Shown: positions 7,837 to 16,761, numbered from the stretch's first letter. The stretch: DNA of 40,145 nt from Chitinophagaceae bacterium (GCA_947453295.1 CANGGD010000008.1:1-40145), one strand, 5' to 3'. A program made the numbers and translations. The notes: generated by a model not told the origin, from the letters alone.

Positions 7837-8535
7837 ATGCTAAACTATCTTGTAATTGGAGCTTCTAGTGGAATTGGTGAAGAAATTGCAAAGCAACTAG
7901 CTGAAACTGGTAATTATGTAACTGCTACCTATAACAGTAAAATTCCTGTATATACAAATTCTAATATTCAATACCATCAATTGAATGTATTAGATGAAAT
8001 CATTTCTTTGGATTTTTTACCTGAGAATCTAGATGGTGTTGTATATTGTCCGGGTAGTATTAACCTAAAACCATTTGAAAGAATTAAACCCGAAGATTTT
8101 GAATTAGATTTTAAACTTCAGGTGACAGGTGCTATAAAAATTTTGCAACTTGTTTTACCAAGATTAAAAAAATCTGCAAATGCTTCTGTCGTTTTATTTT
8201 CTTCGGTTGCAGCCCAAACAGGATTTAGCTTTCATACACAAGTAGCTGCATCGAAGGGTGCAATTGAAGGATTAACAAAAGCACTTGCAGCTGAGTATGC
8301 TCCAAAAATAAGAGTGAATTGTATAGCGCCATCTTTAACCGATACACCTTTGGCCGCATCACTTATCAACAATGAACAAAAATTGGAAGCCAATTCATTA
8401 CGACATCCACTAAAAAGAATTGGACACACCAAAGACATTGCTAATATGGCAATATTTTTATTGTCTGATAAATCAAGTTGGATAAGTGCACAGATTATGC
8501 ATGTAGATGGAGGCATATCTTCTTTAAAAAGCTGA
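7837..8535 (+). CDS. short-chain dehydrogenase/reductase-like protein lacking the catalytic tyrosine
   Basis: This is a 232-residue SDR-fold protein. The NAD(P)-binding motif is VIGASSGIGEEIA (about 6-18), the strand-4 motif is YCPGS (in place of NNAG), and the C-terminal cofactor-binding stretch is IRVNCIAPSLTDTP. The serine of the active site is present (S123 in FSSVAAQ) and so is the lysine (K140), but the residue 13 after the serine and 4 before the lysine, normally tyrosine in YxxxK, is V136 (QVAASKGA). It therefore may bind nucleotide without ordinary dehydrogenase chemistry, or use another acid. It is 56 bases after the LolA-like gene on the same strand. Similar SDR genes are often found near bacterial photolyase clusters, which is the only hint of context. 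Confidence 0.85.
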   Translation: MLNYLVIGASSGIGEEIAKQLAETGNYVTATYNSKIPVYTNSNIQYHQLNVLDEIISLDFLPENLDGVVYCPGSINLKPFERIKPEDFELDFKLQVTGAIKILQLVLPRLKKSANASVVLFSSVAAQTGFSFHTQVAASKGAIEGLTKALAAEYAPKIRVNCIAPSLTDTPLAASLINNEQKLEANSLRHPLKRIGHTKDIANMAIFLLSDKSSWISAQIMHVDGGISSLKS

Positions 8536-8558
8536 TGGTTAACACTTTAGTTTTGATT

Positions 8559-8942
8559 CTACTTTTTCTTATTCCTGCATGCAATTGAATTTCCTAAAAC
8601 TGCACCTATTAAGGCTGATGGCAAGGTTAATACTGTATAAATTATAATCTCTATTCCAAGTAAATTATGTGTTATTGTAGAAAAATTAATGTCATATATT
8701 ATTCTTATAAAAACAGAAAGTATTATTCCGGCATAAACAAGTAATCCAACTTTTGAAGCCTTTCCTTTTGAAAAAACACAAATTAAAAACGCAATGATAA
8801 ATGCGCCAACAGTCATTGATAATGCACACGCCTCAAAAGAAGACAAGTTCAATATTTTTATTTTTTCATACTCTAGATTAAAATTATAGGAAAAGCTACC
8901 CAGAATGAAACCTGCAAAAAGGCCTGTGATTTTTGTTTACAT
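8559..8942 (-). pseudogene. small membrane protein, probably truncated at codon 2
   Basis: The track gives 97 residues (8559..8852) from a TTG codon, with about three membrane segments (SMTVGAFIIAFLICVFS, VGLLVYAGIILSVFI, IIIYTVLTLPSALIGAVLG) and no recognised family. Upstream the same frame stays open for 29 more codons (TKITGLFAGFILGSFSYNF...), which reads like a missing first hydrophobic segment, and then meets ATG TAA at 8942-8937. A single A-to-T change from ATG AAA would account for this. Either the gene is a nonsense pseudogene or it really starts at the internal TTG. Open frame of this length can arise by chance about one time in eight in such A+T-rich DNA, so I am only moderately sure. 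Confidence 0.45.
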
Positions 8943-8947
8943 TTTAA

Positions 8948-8965
8948 ATTGATTTCAAAATCAAT
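8948..8965. repeat. 8-bp inverted repeat
   Basis: ATTGATTT and AAATCAAT flank CA. It lies between the two broken minus-strand genes and could be a weak terminator for the lipoprotein remnant; nothing more can be said. Confidence 0.3.
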
Positions 8966-9060
8966 AAAAATATTATTGCTCTAATTAAAGTTTAGAAATA
9001 ATGTTAATTTTTATTTATAGATCTAGACTGAAGTATGATGAATTGTCTTGGACACAAATA

Positions 9061-9483
9061 TCATCTACATCCATTGGATGAATTCAAATTAATTTCTTCA
9101 AATTGAAATAATACTGGTGTACATGTTCCTTGAAAAATCTCTTGTCTATTACACTTAAATTCCTTTCCAATAGAAATTTGAAGAGAATCTATAAAATGTT
9201 GGGATGGATTTATACTACCATTAATTGTGAGTGCTGATGTATCTGACCAATTTTTGAAAATATAATTACTCTTTATATTGCTGTCATTAGGTTCAAATAC
9301 AAACATTATTTTTTTAGGATCAATAGGGCAATTGTTTTCATTGATGGGTGCATTGTTTATTGAAATAATAATTGCTTTTCCTTCATATTTTTTATAGCTG
9401 CAATCACTTCCAATGTGAATGTTTTTGTTACATTAAGTAATGACGAAGATCAATAGGAATATAATTTTATTGAACTGTTTCAT
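9061..9483 (-). pseudogene. lipoprotein gene interrupted by a TAA just before the lipobox cysteine
   Basis: The track shows only 9061..9306 (81 residues), but the frame extends upstream to ATG at 9483. The first 16 codons encode a typical lipoprotein signal, MKQFNKIIFLLIFVIT; codon 17 is TAA (9435-9433); codon 18 is TGT, starting CNKNIHIGSDC and running on without another stop into the tracked part. If codon 17 were TCA (one base different) the sequence would be VITSC, a good lipobox. The mature part has six cysteines and motifs such as KIMFVFEPND and NWSDTSALTINGS that I do not recognise. This is a nonsense pseudogene unless the TAA is a sequencing error or is read through. Confidence 0.75.
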
Positions 9484-9513
9484 CTTTCTAAAAAATAATT
9501 ATTAATAATAAAA

Positions 9514-10821
9514 TTAAACTGATTCTTTTAATGAAATAAAAAATTCGTCAAACAATCTTATTGTCTTATCTAAATCTGAATACGTTAAGGCATTATTTAA
9601 GAACCAGCTTTCATAAGCAGAAGGTGGCAAGTAAACCCCATTCTTTAACATGAAGTGAAATAATTTGTTGAATAATGGTATATCTGCTTTTGCAGCAGTT
9701 GAAAAATCAACAACATCATGATTGCAAAAATGTACACTTATCATACTGCTGAATAAATTGATGCGAAAATCTATTTCATGATTTTGTAATACAGCTTCAA
9801 TGCCCTTTGCTAAATAATTAGTTTTCTCATTTAATTCATCATAAATATTGGGATGCTGATTTAATTCATTTAATAAAGTAAATCCTGCAATCATTGCAAT
9901 GGGATTGCCACTTAATGTTCCAGCTTGATAAACATTTCCAAGTGGTGCAATATGTTGCATTATTTCTTTCTTTCCACCAAATGCACCTACTGGCATTCCG
10001 CCCCCAATTACTTTTCCGTAGGTTACTAAATCTGCCGATATATTTAAAGCTTCCTGAGCCCCACCCCTTCCTAATCTAAATCCAGTCATTACCTCATCAA
10101 AAATAAAAACAATTCCTTCCCTATTACAAATCTCTCTCAGGCCTTGCATAAAACCATTTTTAGGCAGTATACATCCCATGTTGCCAGCTACAGGTTCAAT
10201 TATGATCGCTGCTATTTCATTTTTATTTTCACTCACTAATTTTTCAACAGCATCTAAATCATTATACGCACAAGTTAAAGTGTCATTACTTACACCACCT
10301 GTAATACCAGGAACAGTTTGAATATTAAAAGTTGCCATACCACTTCCTGCTTTTACCAAAAAAGAATCAGCATGTCCATGATAGCACCCTTCAAATTTTA
10401 TAAATTTATTTCTTCCAGTGTATCCTCTTGCTAAACGTAATGCACTCATACAAGCTTCTGTGCCACTGCTTACCATTCTGATTAAATCAACATTTGGCAC
10501 CATGCTTTTTATAAGTTCTGCCATTTCAATTTCTAATTCAGTTGGTGCGCCAAATGAAGTTGAATAAATTGCCTTTTCTTGAATAGCATTTACGATGGGT
10601 TCATGGGCATGTCCTAAAATCATTGGCCCCCATGATGCGATGTAATCAATATATTCATTTCCATCTGCATCATATAAATAAGCGCCTTTTGCTTTTTGAA
10701 TAAATAACGGTGTGCCGCCAACGCTTTTAAAAGCTCTAACAGGTGAATTCACTCCACCAGGAATTGATTCTTGAGCTCTATCAAATAGCTCTTTACTTTT
10801 TTGAGTATTATACATTTTCAA
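9514..10821 (-). CDS. hemL: glutamate-1-semialdehyde 2,1-aminomutase
   Basis: HemL converts glutamate-1-semialdehyde to 5-aminolevulinate, the second step of the C5 pathway, in the cytosol with pyridoxal or pyridoxamine phosphate. Seen here: [18 protein letters not shown], the [10 protein letters not shown] cofactor-binding stretch, and K270 in [17 protein letters not shown] as the PLP-binding lysine. The length of 435 is normal. The first ATG (MKMYNT) is used in the track; the second, two codons on, is equally possible. It is the last gene of the leftward hem operon, 7 bases after hemB. Confidence 0.97.
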   Translation of the reverse strand: MKMYNTQKSKELFDRAQESIPGGVNSPVRAFKSVGGTPLFIQKAKGAYLYDADGNEYIDYIASWGPMILGHAHEPIVNAIQEKAIYSTSFGAPTELEIEMAELIKSMVPNVDLIRMVSSGTEACMSALRLARGYTGRNKFIKFEGCYHGHADSFLVKAGSGMATFNIQTVPGITGGVSNDTLTCAYNDLDAVEKLVSENKNEIAAIIIEPVAGNMGCILPKNGFMQGLREICNREGIVFIFDEVMTGFRLGRGGAQEALNISADLVTYGKVIGGGMPVGAFGGKKEIMQHIAPLGNVYQAGTLSGNPIAMIAGFTLLNELNQHPNIYDELNEKTNYLAKGIEAVLQNHEIDFRINLFSSMISVHFCNHDVVDFSTAAKADIPLFNKLFHFMLKNGVYLPPSAYESWFLNNALTYSDLDKTIRLFDEFFISLKESV

Positions 10822-10828
10822 ATATATT

Positions 10829-11803
10829 TTAGTGTAATAAATTCACGGCATCTTTTGCAAAATAAGTAGCAATAAGATCTGCGCCGGCTCTTTTAATAGA
10901 TGTTAGGGATTCGATGATTGCCTGTTCTTCATTAATCCATCCTCTTGCTGCGGCAGCTTTTATCATTGAATATTCACCGCTGATATTATAAGCACTTACC
11001 GGAACATCTACCGCATTTTTTACTTCTCTGATAATATCCAAATAAGCTAAAGCGGGCTTCACCATTACAATGTCGGCACCTTCTTCCACATCCATAATTG
11101 TTTCTTTAATTGCTTCAATCCTATTAGCATAGTTCATTTGATATGTTTTTTTATCGCCAAAACCAGGAGCTGAATCTAATGCATCTCTAAATGGACCATA
11201 AAAGCAAGATGCATATTTTGCACTGTAACTCATAATGCCCGTATTGATGAAATTATTTTCTTCCAATGCTTGTCTGATTGCTCCTATTCGTCCATCCATC
11301 ATATCGCTTGGTGCTACAAAATCGGCGCCTGCTTCTGCATGACTCAAACTCATTTTTACCAATGCTTCTACTGTTTGATCATTAACAATCTGGCCATTTA
11401 ATACAATACCATCATGGCCATACGAAGAATAAGGATCTAATGCTACATCGGTCATCACAACCATTTCTGGCACTGCCTCTTTTATCTCTTTTATGCTTCT
11501 CTGCATTAATCCACTTTTATTCCAAGACTCTTTACCAGTATTATCTTTAACCTCATCTTTTGCCTTTACAAAAAGCAACACAGATTTAATTCCCATTGCC
11601 CAAAGTTCCTTCACTTCTTTAACAGTTAAATCTAAAGATCGGCGGTAATAATTAGGCATTGATGCAATTTCAGTTGAATTGTTTTTTCCTTCATCTATAA
11701 AAAGCGGTGCAATAAAATCATTAGGCGTTAAAATTGTTTCTGCAACTAGTGATCTTATAGAGGCCGATTGTCTTATAATTCTGTTTCTTCTTTGTAAATA
11801 CAT
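10829..11803 (-). CDS. hemB: delta-aminolevulinic acid dehydratase (porphobilinogen synthase)
   Basis: HemB condenses two 5-aminolevulinate molecules to porphobilinogen. The two active-site lysines are K196 (SYSAKYAS) and K249 ([10 protein letters not shown]), and [16 protein letters not shown] is the family signature. The metal-site region reads [14 protein letters not shown] (119-132): the three cysteines that bind catalytic zinc in the E. coli and animal enzymes (DVCLCEY... GHCG) are absent, as in plant and Pseudomonas enzymes that rely on magnesium. It is 324 residues, normal. It sits 19 bases after hemF and 7 before hemL in the hem operon. Confidence 0.97.
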   Translation of the reverse strand: MYLQRRNRIIRQSASIRSLVAETILTPNDFIAPLFIDEGKNNSTEIASMPNYYRRSLDLTVKEVKELWAMGIKSVLLFVKAKDEVKDNTGKESWNKSGLMQRSIKEIKEAVPEMVVMTDVALDPYSSYGHDGIVLNGQIVNDQTVEALVKMSLSHAEAGADFVAPSDMMDGRIGAIRQALEENNFINTGIMSYSAKYASCFYGPFRDALDSAPGFGDKKTYQMNYANRIEAIKETIMDVEEGADIVMVKPALAYLDIIREVKNAVDVPVSAYNISGEYSMIKAAAARGWINEEQAIIESLTSIKRAGADLIATYFAKDAVNLLH

Positions 11804-11822
11804 TGTTATATTTTTTAAATAT

Positions 11823-12752
11823 TTAAATACACCATTCTTTGGGTTGTGATAATATTTTGATTAATTTTTCTTCTTCTGAATTAGGTGAATGAATATGATT
11901 ATAATCAAACCTAACGGTTGGGGGCAAACTCATTAATATGCTTTCTGTTCTACCGTTTGTTTTTAATCCGAAAATAGTTCCTCTGTCGTGAACTAAATTA
12001 AACTCAACATAACGACCTCTTCTTATTTCTTGCCAATATTTTTGAGAAGGTGTGTATGGTAATGATTTGTTTTTATTTACAATGGGTATATAAGATTCGA
12101 TAAACCCATATCCGCAAGATTTGGCAAAATCAATCCAGAATTCGATTGACTTATTTTCATTTGGTCTTTGATGATCATAAAATATACCACCTATCCCTCT
12201 TCTTTCATTATTTCTGTGTGTATTCACAAAATAATCATCGCATTCTTTTTTAAATCGAGGATAAAATGAATCATCATATTGATCACATATATTTTTATAC
12301 GTCTTGTGAAAATGAACTGCATCCTCATCAAATAAATAATAGGGCGTTAAATCTGTACCTCCACCAAACCAGCGATCTATTACTTCCTCTTTTTCATTAT
12401 ACAATTCAAACATTCTATAATTACAATGAACAGTTGGCACCATTGGATTAGTTGGATGAATAACTAAACTTAAACCACATGCAAACCATTTTTCACCATT
12501 AATATTCAATTGCGTTTGCATTGTTTTTGTAACATCACCATAAACTATTGAAGTATTTACTCCGCCTTTTTCAAAAACATTTCCATTAGCTATTACTCTT
12601 GTTTTACCTCCCCCACCTTCTGGTCGTTGCCATACATCTTCAATGAATTTGGATTTTCCATCAGCAATTTCCAATGCATTACAAATATCATCTTGCAGTT
12701 GATGAATAAAAACAATCCATTGTTCTTTAACTGAATTAGTTGGCATGTTCAT
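11823..12752 (-). CDS. hemF: oxygen-dependent coproporphyrinogen III oxidase
   Basis: HemF decarboxylates coproporphyrinogen III to protoporphyrinogen IX using O2. Signature stretches are PEGGGGKTRVIANGNVFEKG, WFGGGTDLTPYYLF, ERRGIGGIFYDH, and RRGRYVEFNLVHDRGTIFGL. The length of 309 is typical. Its ATG overlaps the hemE stop codon in a TAATG junction, a one-base overlap that points to coupled translation. An O2-requiring enzyme in the main operon fits an aerobic organism; an anaerobic HemN could exist elsewhere. Confidence 0.97.
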   Translation of the reverse strand: MNMPTNSVKEQWIVFIHQLQDDICNALEIADGKSKFIEDVWQRPEGGGGKTRVIANGNVFEKGGVNTSIVYGDVTKTMQTQLNINGEKWFACGLSLVIHPTNPMVPTVHCNYRMFELYNEKEEVIDRWFGGGTDLTPYYLFDEDAVHFHKTYKNICDQYDDSFYPRFKKECDDYFVNTHRNNERRGIGGIFYDHQRPNENKSIEFWIDFAKSCGYGFIESYIPIVNKNKSLPYTPSQKYWQEIRRGRYVEFNLVHDRGTIFGLKTNGRTESILMSLPPTVRFDYNHIHSPNSEEEKLIKILSQPKEWCI

Positions 12753-13789
12753 TAATTTTCGAATTGATGATTCTTTACTGCATCTACAAATGCTTTGGCG
12801 TGGCTAACTAGAACGTTAGGTAAAATGCCATGTCCTAAATTTGCGATGTGATTTCCTGGACCAAAAGCATTCATCATTTTTTTTACTTCCTTCTGTATTT
12901 CAGAAATTGGACCTAGTAATCTTGCAGGATCAAAATTTCCTTGCAGCGTAATATTTTTGCCAGCAAATTGTCTGGCTAATTGCGGCTTGATGCACCAATC
13001 AATTCCTAGTCCTGCAGCTCCGGTTGCAGCCATAGAATCTAAACTATGCCAAGCGCCTTTTGCGAATACAATAACCGGTGCTTCATCTTTTAATGCCGCA
13101 ACAATTTGTCTGATATATTTTAATGAAATGTTTTCAAAATCATCAGGGCTTAATAAACCACCCCAGCTATCAAAAATCTGAACCGTGTCTGCTCCGGCAG
13201 CAATCTGTCCTTTTAAATAGGCAATAGTTGTATCTGTAATCATTTGCAATAGTTGATGCGCTAATGCAGGTTGCGTATAACAAAACTCTTTTGCCTCATC
13301 AAAAGTTTTAGATCCTTTACCCTGCACCATATAACATAATAAAGTCCAAGGTGCGCCGGCAAAACCAATTAATGGAACCCGATTATTTAATTCTTGTTTA
13401 ATTAATTTAATTGCATCAAAAACATAGCCTAGAGTTTCATTCACATCAGGCACAATAATTCTATTTAAATCATTTGTTGTTTTAATTGGATCTGGCAGAA
13501 TTGGTCCTTTTGATTCAACCATTTGCACTTCTAAACCCATTGCTTGTGGAACTACTAAAATATCTGAGAAAAGAATTGCAGCATCAACGCCAACAATATC
13601 TACAGGTTGTAAAGTGATTTCACAAGCTAGTTCTGGAGTTTGGCATCTTTCAAAAAATGAATATTTTTTTCTCAACACCATATATTCTGGAAGATACCTT
13701 CCGGCTTGACGCATCATCCAAACAGGAGTTCTTTCGGTTTGTTCGCCCCTTAATGTTTTTAAAATCAAATCGTTTTTTAAACTGCTCAT
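12752..13789 (-). CDS. hemE: uroporphyrinogen decarboxylase
   Basis: HemE removes four acetate carboxyl groups from uroporphyrinogen III to make coproporphyrinogen III. The N-terminal motif [17 protein letters not shown] is diagnostic, with the catalytic aspartate in [14 protein letters not shown], then [14 protein letters not shown] and QIFDSWGG. At 345 residues it is the usual size. It follows hemD by 9 bases and overlaps hemF by one base. Confidence 0.97.
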   Translation of the reverse strand: MSSLKNDLILKTLRGEQTERTPVWMMRQAGRYLPEYMVLRKKYSFFERCQTPELACEITLQPVDIVGVDAAILFSDILVVPQAMGLEVQMVESKGPILPDPIKTTNDLNRIIVPDVNETLGYVFDAIKLIKQELNNRVPLIGFAGAPWTLLCYMVQGKGSKTFDEAKEFCYTQPALAHQLLQMITDTTIAYLKGQIAAGADTVQIFDSWGGLLSPDDFENISLKYIRQIVAALKDEAPVIVFAKGAWHSLDSMAATGAAGLGIDWCIKPQLARQFAGKNITLQGNFDPARLLGPISEIQKEVKKMMNAFGPGNHIANLGHGILPNVLVSHAKAFVDAVKNHQFEN

Positions 13790-13798
13790 TATCGCTTT

Positions 13799-14503
13799 TT
13801 AATTGTTGTTAAAATATGCTGTTGCTTTTTCTATGATCATCTCTTTAGATGGAAAATCACTCATAATTATTTTGTTTGTTACATAGCTTTCTATTGTTGC
13901 CTTGGTAGTATCTCCAATAGAAAACAAAACCACTTCAGCATCAATAACATTATTTGAAAAAAAACTATGCACTGCACTTGGGCTAAAAAAAACAATGCCA
14001 TCAAAATTGGAATCTATTTTTTTTGGGGTGTGAACTGTTGAATATACAAGTAGTTCAGTAAAATGAACCGAATGCTTATTTAGCATTGCTGGTAGTGAGT
14101 CTAGTCTTTGGTCTCCTGCAAAAAAATAAATAGGATACTCATTTCTGTTTTGAATTATTTTTTCACAAAGCTCTGATGAGTTTTTTGCAGTTGCAATAAT
14201 TGATTCATTGCCCCAAAAATCAATTATCAAATCTTTTGTAGTACCTGAAAGACAATAAAAGCGCCAATCTGTTGCAAGATTAATTTGATTGGTAACGGCT
14301 TCAACAGCATTCATGCTTGTAAAAATGGCGATGATTTTTTGAGTTGAAAGTGTTTTTATTTCATTAATAATATTGGGGCTTAGGATAGGTGTAGTTTCAA
14401 TAAAAGATGCGATTTCTATATTAATATTTGACACAGCAGCTTTCTGAATAATGGCATCATTCAATGGGCGGGTACATAAAATATTAATATTATTTTTTTG
14501 CAT
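13799..14503 (-). CDS. hemD: uroporphyrinogen-III synthase
   Basis: HemD closes and inverts ring D of hydroxymethylbilane. Sequence conservation in this family is low; support comes from the fold pattern (NILCTRPL at the start, IAIFTSMNAVEAV, GIVFFSPSAVHSFF near the C-terminus, where the second domain carries the usual FxSPSxV motif) and from its place between hemC and hemE. The track starts at 14518, a 29-base overlap with hemC; the ATG at 14503 (MQKNNINILC) gives a 234-residue protein with a 14-base overlap and matches the family start better. Confidence 0.88.
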   Translation of the reverse strand: MQKNNINILCTRPLNDAIIQKAAVSNINIEIASFIETTPILSPNIINEIKTLSTQKIIAIFTSMNAVEAVTNQINLATDWRFYCLSGTTKDLIIDFWGNESIIATAKNSSELCEKIIQNRNEYPIYFFAGDQRLDSLPAMLNKHSVHFTELLVYSTVHTPKKIDSNFDGIVFFSPSAVHSFFSNNVIDAEVVLFSIGDTTKATIESYVTNKIIMSDFPSKEMIIEKATAYFNNN

Positions 14504-15416
14504 CTCTAATGGTTTCAATTATTTCAGCACCTCCCATTTTTAGTATCTCATTAGCTGCATCAATGCCAATTGTTTCGGAGGCTGATATATTTTTTTTCAA
14601 TTCTATTTCAAATTTATTTTTTCCATCTACAGAAAAAACAGTGCCTTTCAAAATGAGTTGATCGTTATAAATTAAAGCTAAAGCGCTGATTGGGGTTGTG
14701 CAACCGCCTTGTAAAGTTTTCAAAAAATCTCGTTCTGCTTTTGTACAGATGGCTGTAGGTAAATGATTTAATGGTAATAAAGCGGATTGGAGATGATGAT
14801 CACTTTCTCTACAAACAACTACCACTGCACCTTGCGCCGGAGCAGGAAGCATCCAATCTAAATCAACATGATTGGGTGGCAACAATTCAATTCTTTCCAA
14901 ACCTGCTTTTGCAAAAATGGCACCATTCCAATTGCTATCTTCTAATTTTTTTAATCGAGTATTTACATTACCTCTTAAATTCTCTATTTTATGATTCGCA
15001 TAATGATACAACCACTGCGCTTTTCTGCGGATGCTACTTGTTGCAATGATAGCATCTACATTTTTATCAAATAAAAAATCTGTACTGTTTTTAAAAACCA
15101 ACACATCCTTATAAGAAGCTCTTTCTAAAACAGCCGCCTGAACAATTCCAGAAGCCAATTGAGTTGGGACATCTTTCATAGAATGAACTGCAATATCAAT
15201 TCTATTATTTAATAAGGCTACATCTAACGATTTGGTAAAAATTCCTTGAACACCCATTTGATAAAGTGGTGTAATTAAATCTTCATCGCCTTCGCTTTTG
15301 ATAAATACCAATTCACTTTCAACACCCTTGCTCTGCAAAAGATTTTTTACAGTATTAGCTTGCCATACCGCTAATTGACTATCTCTTGTTCCAATACGTA
15401 TCACTTGATTGGCCAT
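14490..15416 (-). CDS. hemC: porphobilinogen deaminase (hydroxymethylbilane synthase)
   Basis: HemC polymerises four porphobilinogen units on a dipyrromethane cofactor. C239 in LQGGCTTPISA is the cofactor-bearing cysteine and D82 in VHSMKDVPT is the catalytic aspartate. The start IRIGTRDSQLAVWQA is the family's conserved N-terminus, and ATSSIRRKAQW with LRGNVNTRLKKL line the pocket. 308 residues, normal. Its ATG is 2 bases after the hemA stop and its end overlaps hemD. Confidence 0.97.
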   Translation of the reverse strand: MANQVIRIGTRDSQLAVWQANTVKNLLQSKGVESELVFIKSEGDEDLITPLYQMGVQGIFTKSLDVALLNNRIDIAVHSMKDVPTQLASGIVQAAVLERASYKDVLVFKNSTDFLFDKNVDAIIATSSIRRKAQWLYHYANHKIENLRGNVNTRLKKLEDSNWNGAIFAKAGLERIELLPPNHVDLDWMLPAPAQGAVVVVCRESDHHLQSALLPLNHLPTAICTKAERDFLKTLQGGCTTPISALALIYNDQLILKGTVFSVDGKNKFEIELKKNISASETIGIDAANEILKMGGAEIIETIRDAKK

Positions 15417-15418
15417 TA

Positions 15419-16642
15419 TTAATTTTTTGAGTTTTCAATTATATATTCATTAATTGCCTCAATGTAATTACATCCAACTTGTTGACCATTGCGCATTTTT
15501 ACTGCTGTATTCTTAACTATTTTTTCAATTTTTTGATTATCATCTTTTTCTGAGTAGTTAAATTCAATAGTAAACAATTTATTAGCGCTCATTTCATTTA
15601 ATTTCTCTTTAACTGCTTTAATAGCAGGAGCAAATCTTCTGGCTTGAAGCCAATCTAGAAATTCAGAAGTATATGAATCTATTATTGATAAAGCTTTAGG
15701 TATTTCGTTTTGTCTTTTTAATAAAGTATCATCATTTATTTTAGATAAGTCATCGACATTAGCAAGCATAACATTAGCTAAAGTGGAAGTATCTGGATTA
15801 ATGTTATTGGGAATAGACAAGTCTATCATTATTTTTTTTGAATCAGAAAAAATATCTGATTTTGAAATGATGGGTTCAGAAGCATTTGTTGAAACGATGA
15901 TAATATCAGCATCATTGACCACATTTTTTAGTTCTGAATATGGAGCATGAAAAACATTCATTGTTGCCGCTAATGCTGCAGCCGTTTCATCTGTTCTATT
16001 TAATAATGTAATGTGATTAGTTCCTAAATAGTCAATCAAATTCTTACAGGTATTCGTTCCAATTTTTCCTGTTCCTATTAAAGCGATTTTTTTAGTATGA
16101 ATATCTGTAACATTATTTTTTATAAACTGAATGGCAGCAAATGAAACAGAAACAGTGCCGCTACTAAGTTCGGTTTGGTTCTTTATAGATTTTGAAGATT
16201 GTAAAACTGTATTTATTAATCTTTCTATGAAAGGGCCAATATGATTTCTATCTTTTGAAAATTTAATGGCAGTTTTTAATTGACCAACAATTTCATAATC
16301 ACCTAATATTTGAGAATCTAACCCTGCTGCTACAGAAAATACATGCTTAATGGCTTCGATATCTTTTTTGATATAAGCATATTCTATAAAAGTTTCTTTT
16401 TGACCAGTTGTTTGACTGCATAACAAATCAATTAGCGTATTTGCATTATTTGCCAAACCATAAATCTCGGTTCTGTTACAGGTACTTAAAACGAAAAATT
16501 CGTCGATTCCAAATTGATGTGCTGATTGTATCAATAAATCATATTGTTCTTGATTTATTGAGAATATGCCTCTTTTGGAAGCATCTGTTTTTTTATAGTT
16601 AATTCCTATTGCGAAAAAATATCTTGAGTGTATAGAATACAA
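15419..16642 (-). CDS. hemA: glutamyl-tRNA reductase
   Basis: HemA reduces glutamyl-tRNA to glutamate-1-semialdehyde with NADPH, the committed step of the C5 pathway. C55 in LSTCNRTEIYG is the nucleophile, GLDSQILGDYEIVGQLK corresponds to the conserved GEpQILGQ segment, and IALIGTGKIGTNTCKNL is the NADP-binding Rossmann motif. 407 residues is close to the family norm. It is the first gene of the leftward operon hemA-C-D-E-F-B-L. Upstream lie a -7 element (16662-16669), an 8-bp inverted repeat overlapping it and the Pho-box-like dyad, so this gene is the likely point of control. Confidence 0.96.
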   Translation of the reverse strand: MYSIHSRYFFAIGINYKKTDASKRGIFSINQEQYDLLIQSAHQFGIDEFFVLSTCNRTEIYGLANNANTLIDLLCSQTTGQKETFIEYAYIKKDIEAIKHVFSVAAGLDSQILGDYEIVGQLKTAIKFSKDRNHIGPFIERLINTVLQSSKSIKNQTELSSGTVSVSFAAIQFIKNNVTDIHTKKIALIGTGKIGTNTCKNLIDYLGTNHITLLNRTDETAAALAATMNVFHAPYSELKNVVNDADIIIVSTNASEPIISKSDIFSDSKKIMIDLSIPNNINPDTSTLANVMLANVDDLSKINDDTLLKRQNEIPKALSIIDSYTSEFLDWLQARRFAPAIKAVKEKLNEMSANKLFTIEFNYSEKDDNQKIEKIVKNTAVKMRNGQQVGCNYIEAINEYIIENSKN

Positions 16643-16661
16643 TTGAATTTATTTAGGATTT

Positions 16662-16669
16662 CAAAGGTA
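16662..16669 (-). promoter_or_regulatory. -7 element of the hemA operon
   Basis: Minus-strand TACCTTTG matches TAnnTTTG, 20 bases before the hemA ATG. No TTTG or TTG is seen 19-21 bases further upstream, so activation by another factor is plausible. The element overlaps the left arm of the AAGGTAAT/ATTACCTT inverted repeat. Confidence 0.5.
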
Positions 16670-16692
16670 ATCTGCTCACAAAAAATTACCTT
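16664..16692. repeat. 8-bp inverted repeat overlapping the hemA -7 element
   Basis: AAGGTAAT (16664-16671) and ATTACCTT (16685-16692) are exact reverse complements 13 bases apart. The 21-bp centre-to-centre spacing places both arms on one helical face, as expected for a dimeric repressor site on the hemA promoter. Confidence 0.45.
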
Positions 16693-16709
16693 ATAATAGT
16701 ACTTTAAAA

Positions 16710-16761
16710 TTGTCACAACACTGTCATATTTATTTTATTAAAAATGACAATTCTATGACAC
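16710..16761. promoter_or_regulatory. mirrored pair of Pho-box-like direct repeats (hemA/hemH divergent operator)
   Basis: On the plus strand TTGTCAC (16710-16716) and CTGTCAT (16721-16727) are 11 bases apart. On the minus strand GTGTCAT (16761-16755) and TTGTCAT (16750-16744) are also 11 apart. Both pairs share one symmetry centre at 16735.5. Heptamers with a 4-base spacer and 11-base period are the architecture of the E. coli Pho box (CTGTCAT-N4-CTGTCAT) and of OmpR-family sites generally. Presence of the repeats is direct observation; the regulator is inference. Confidence 0.55.
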
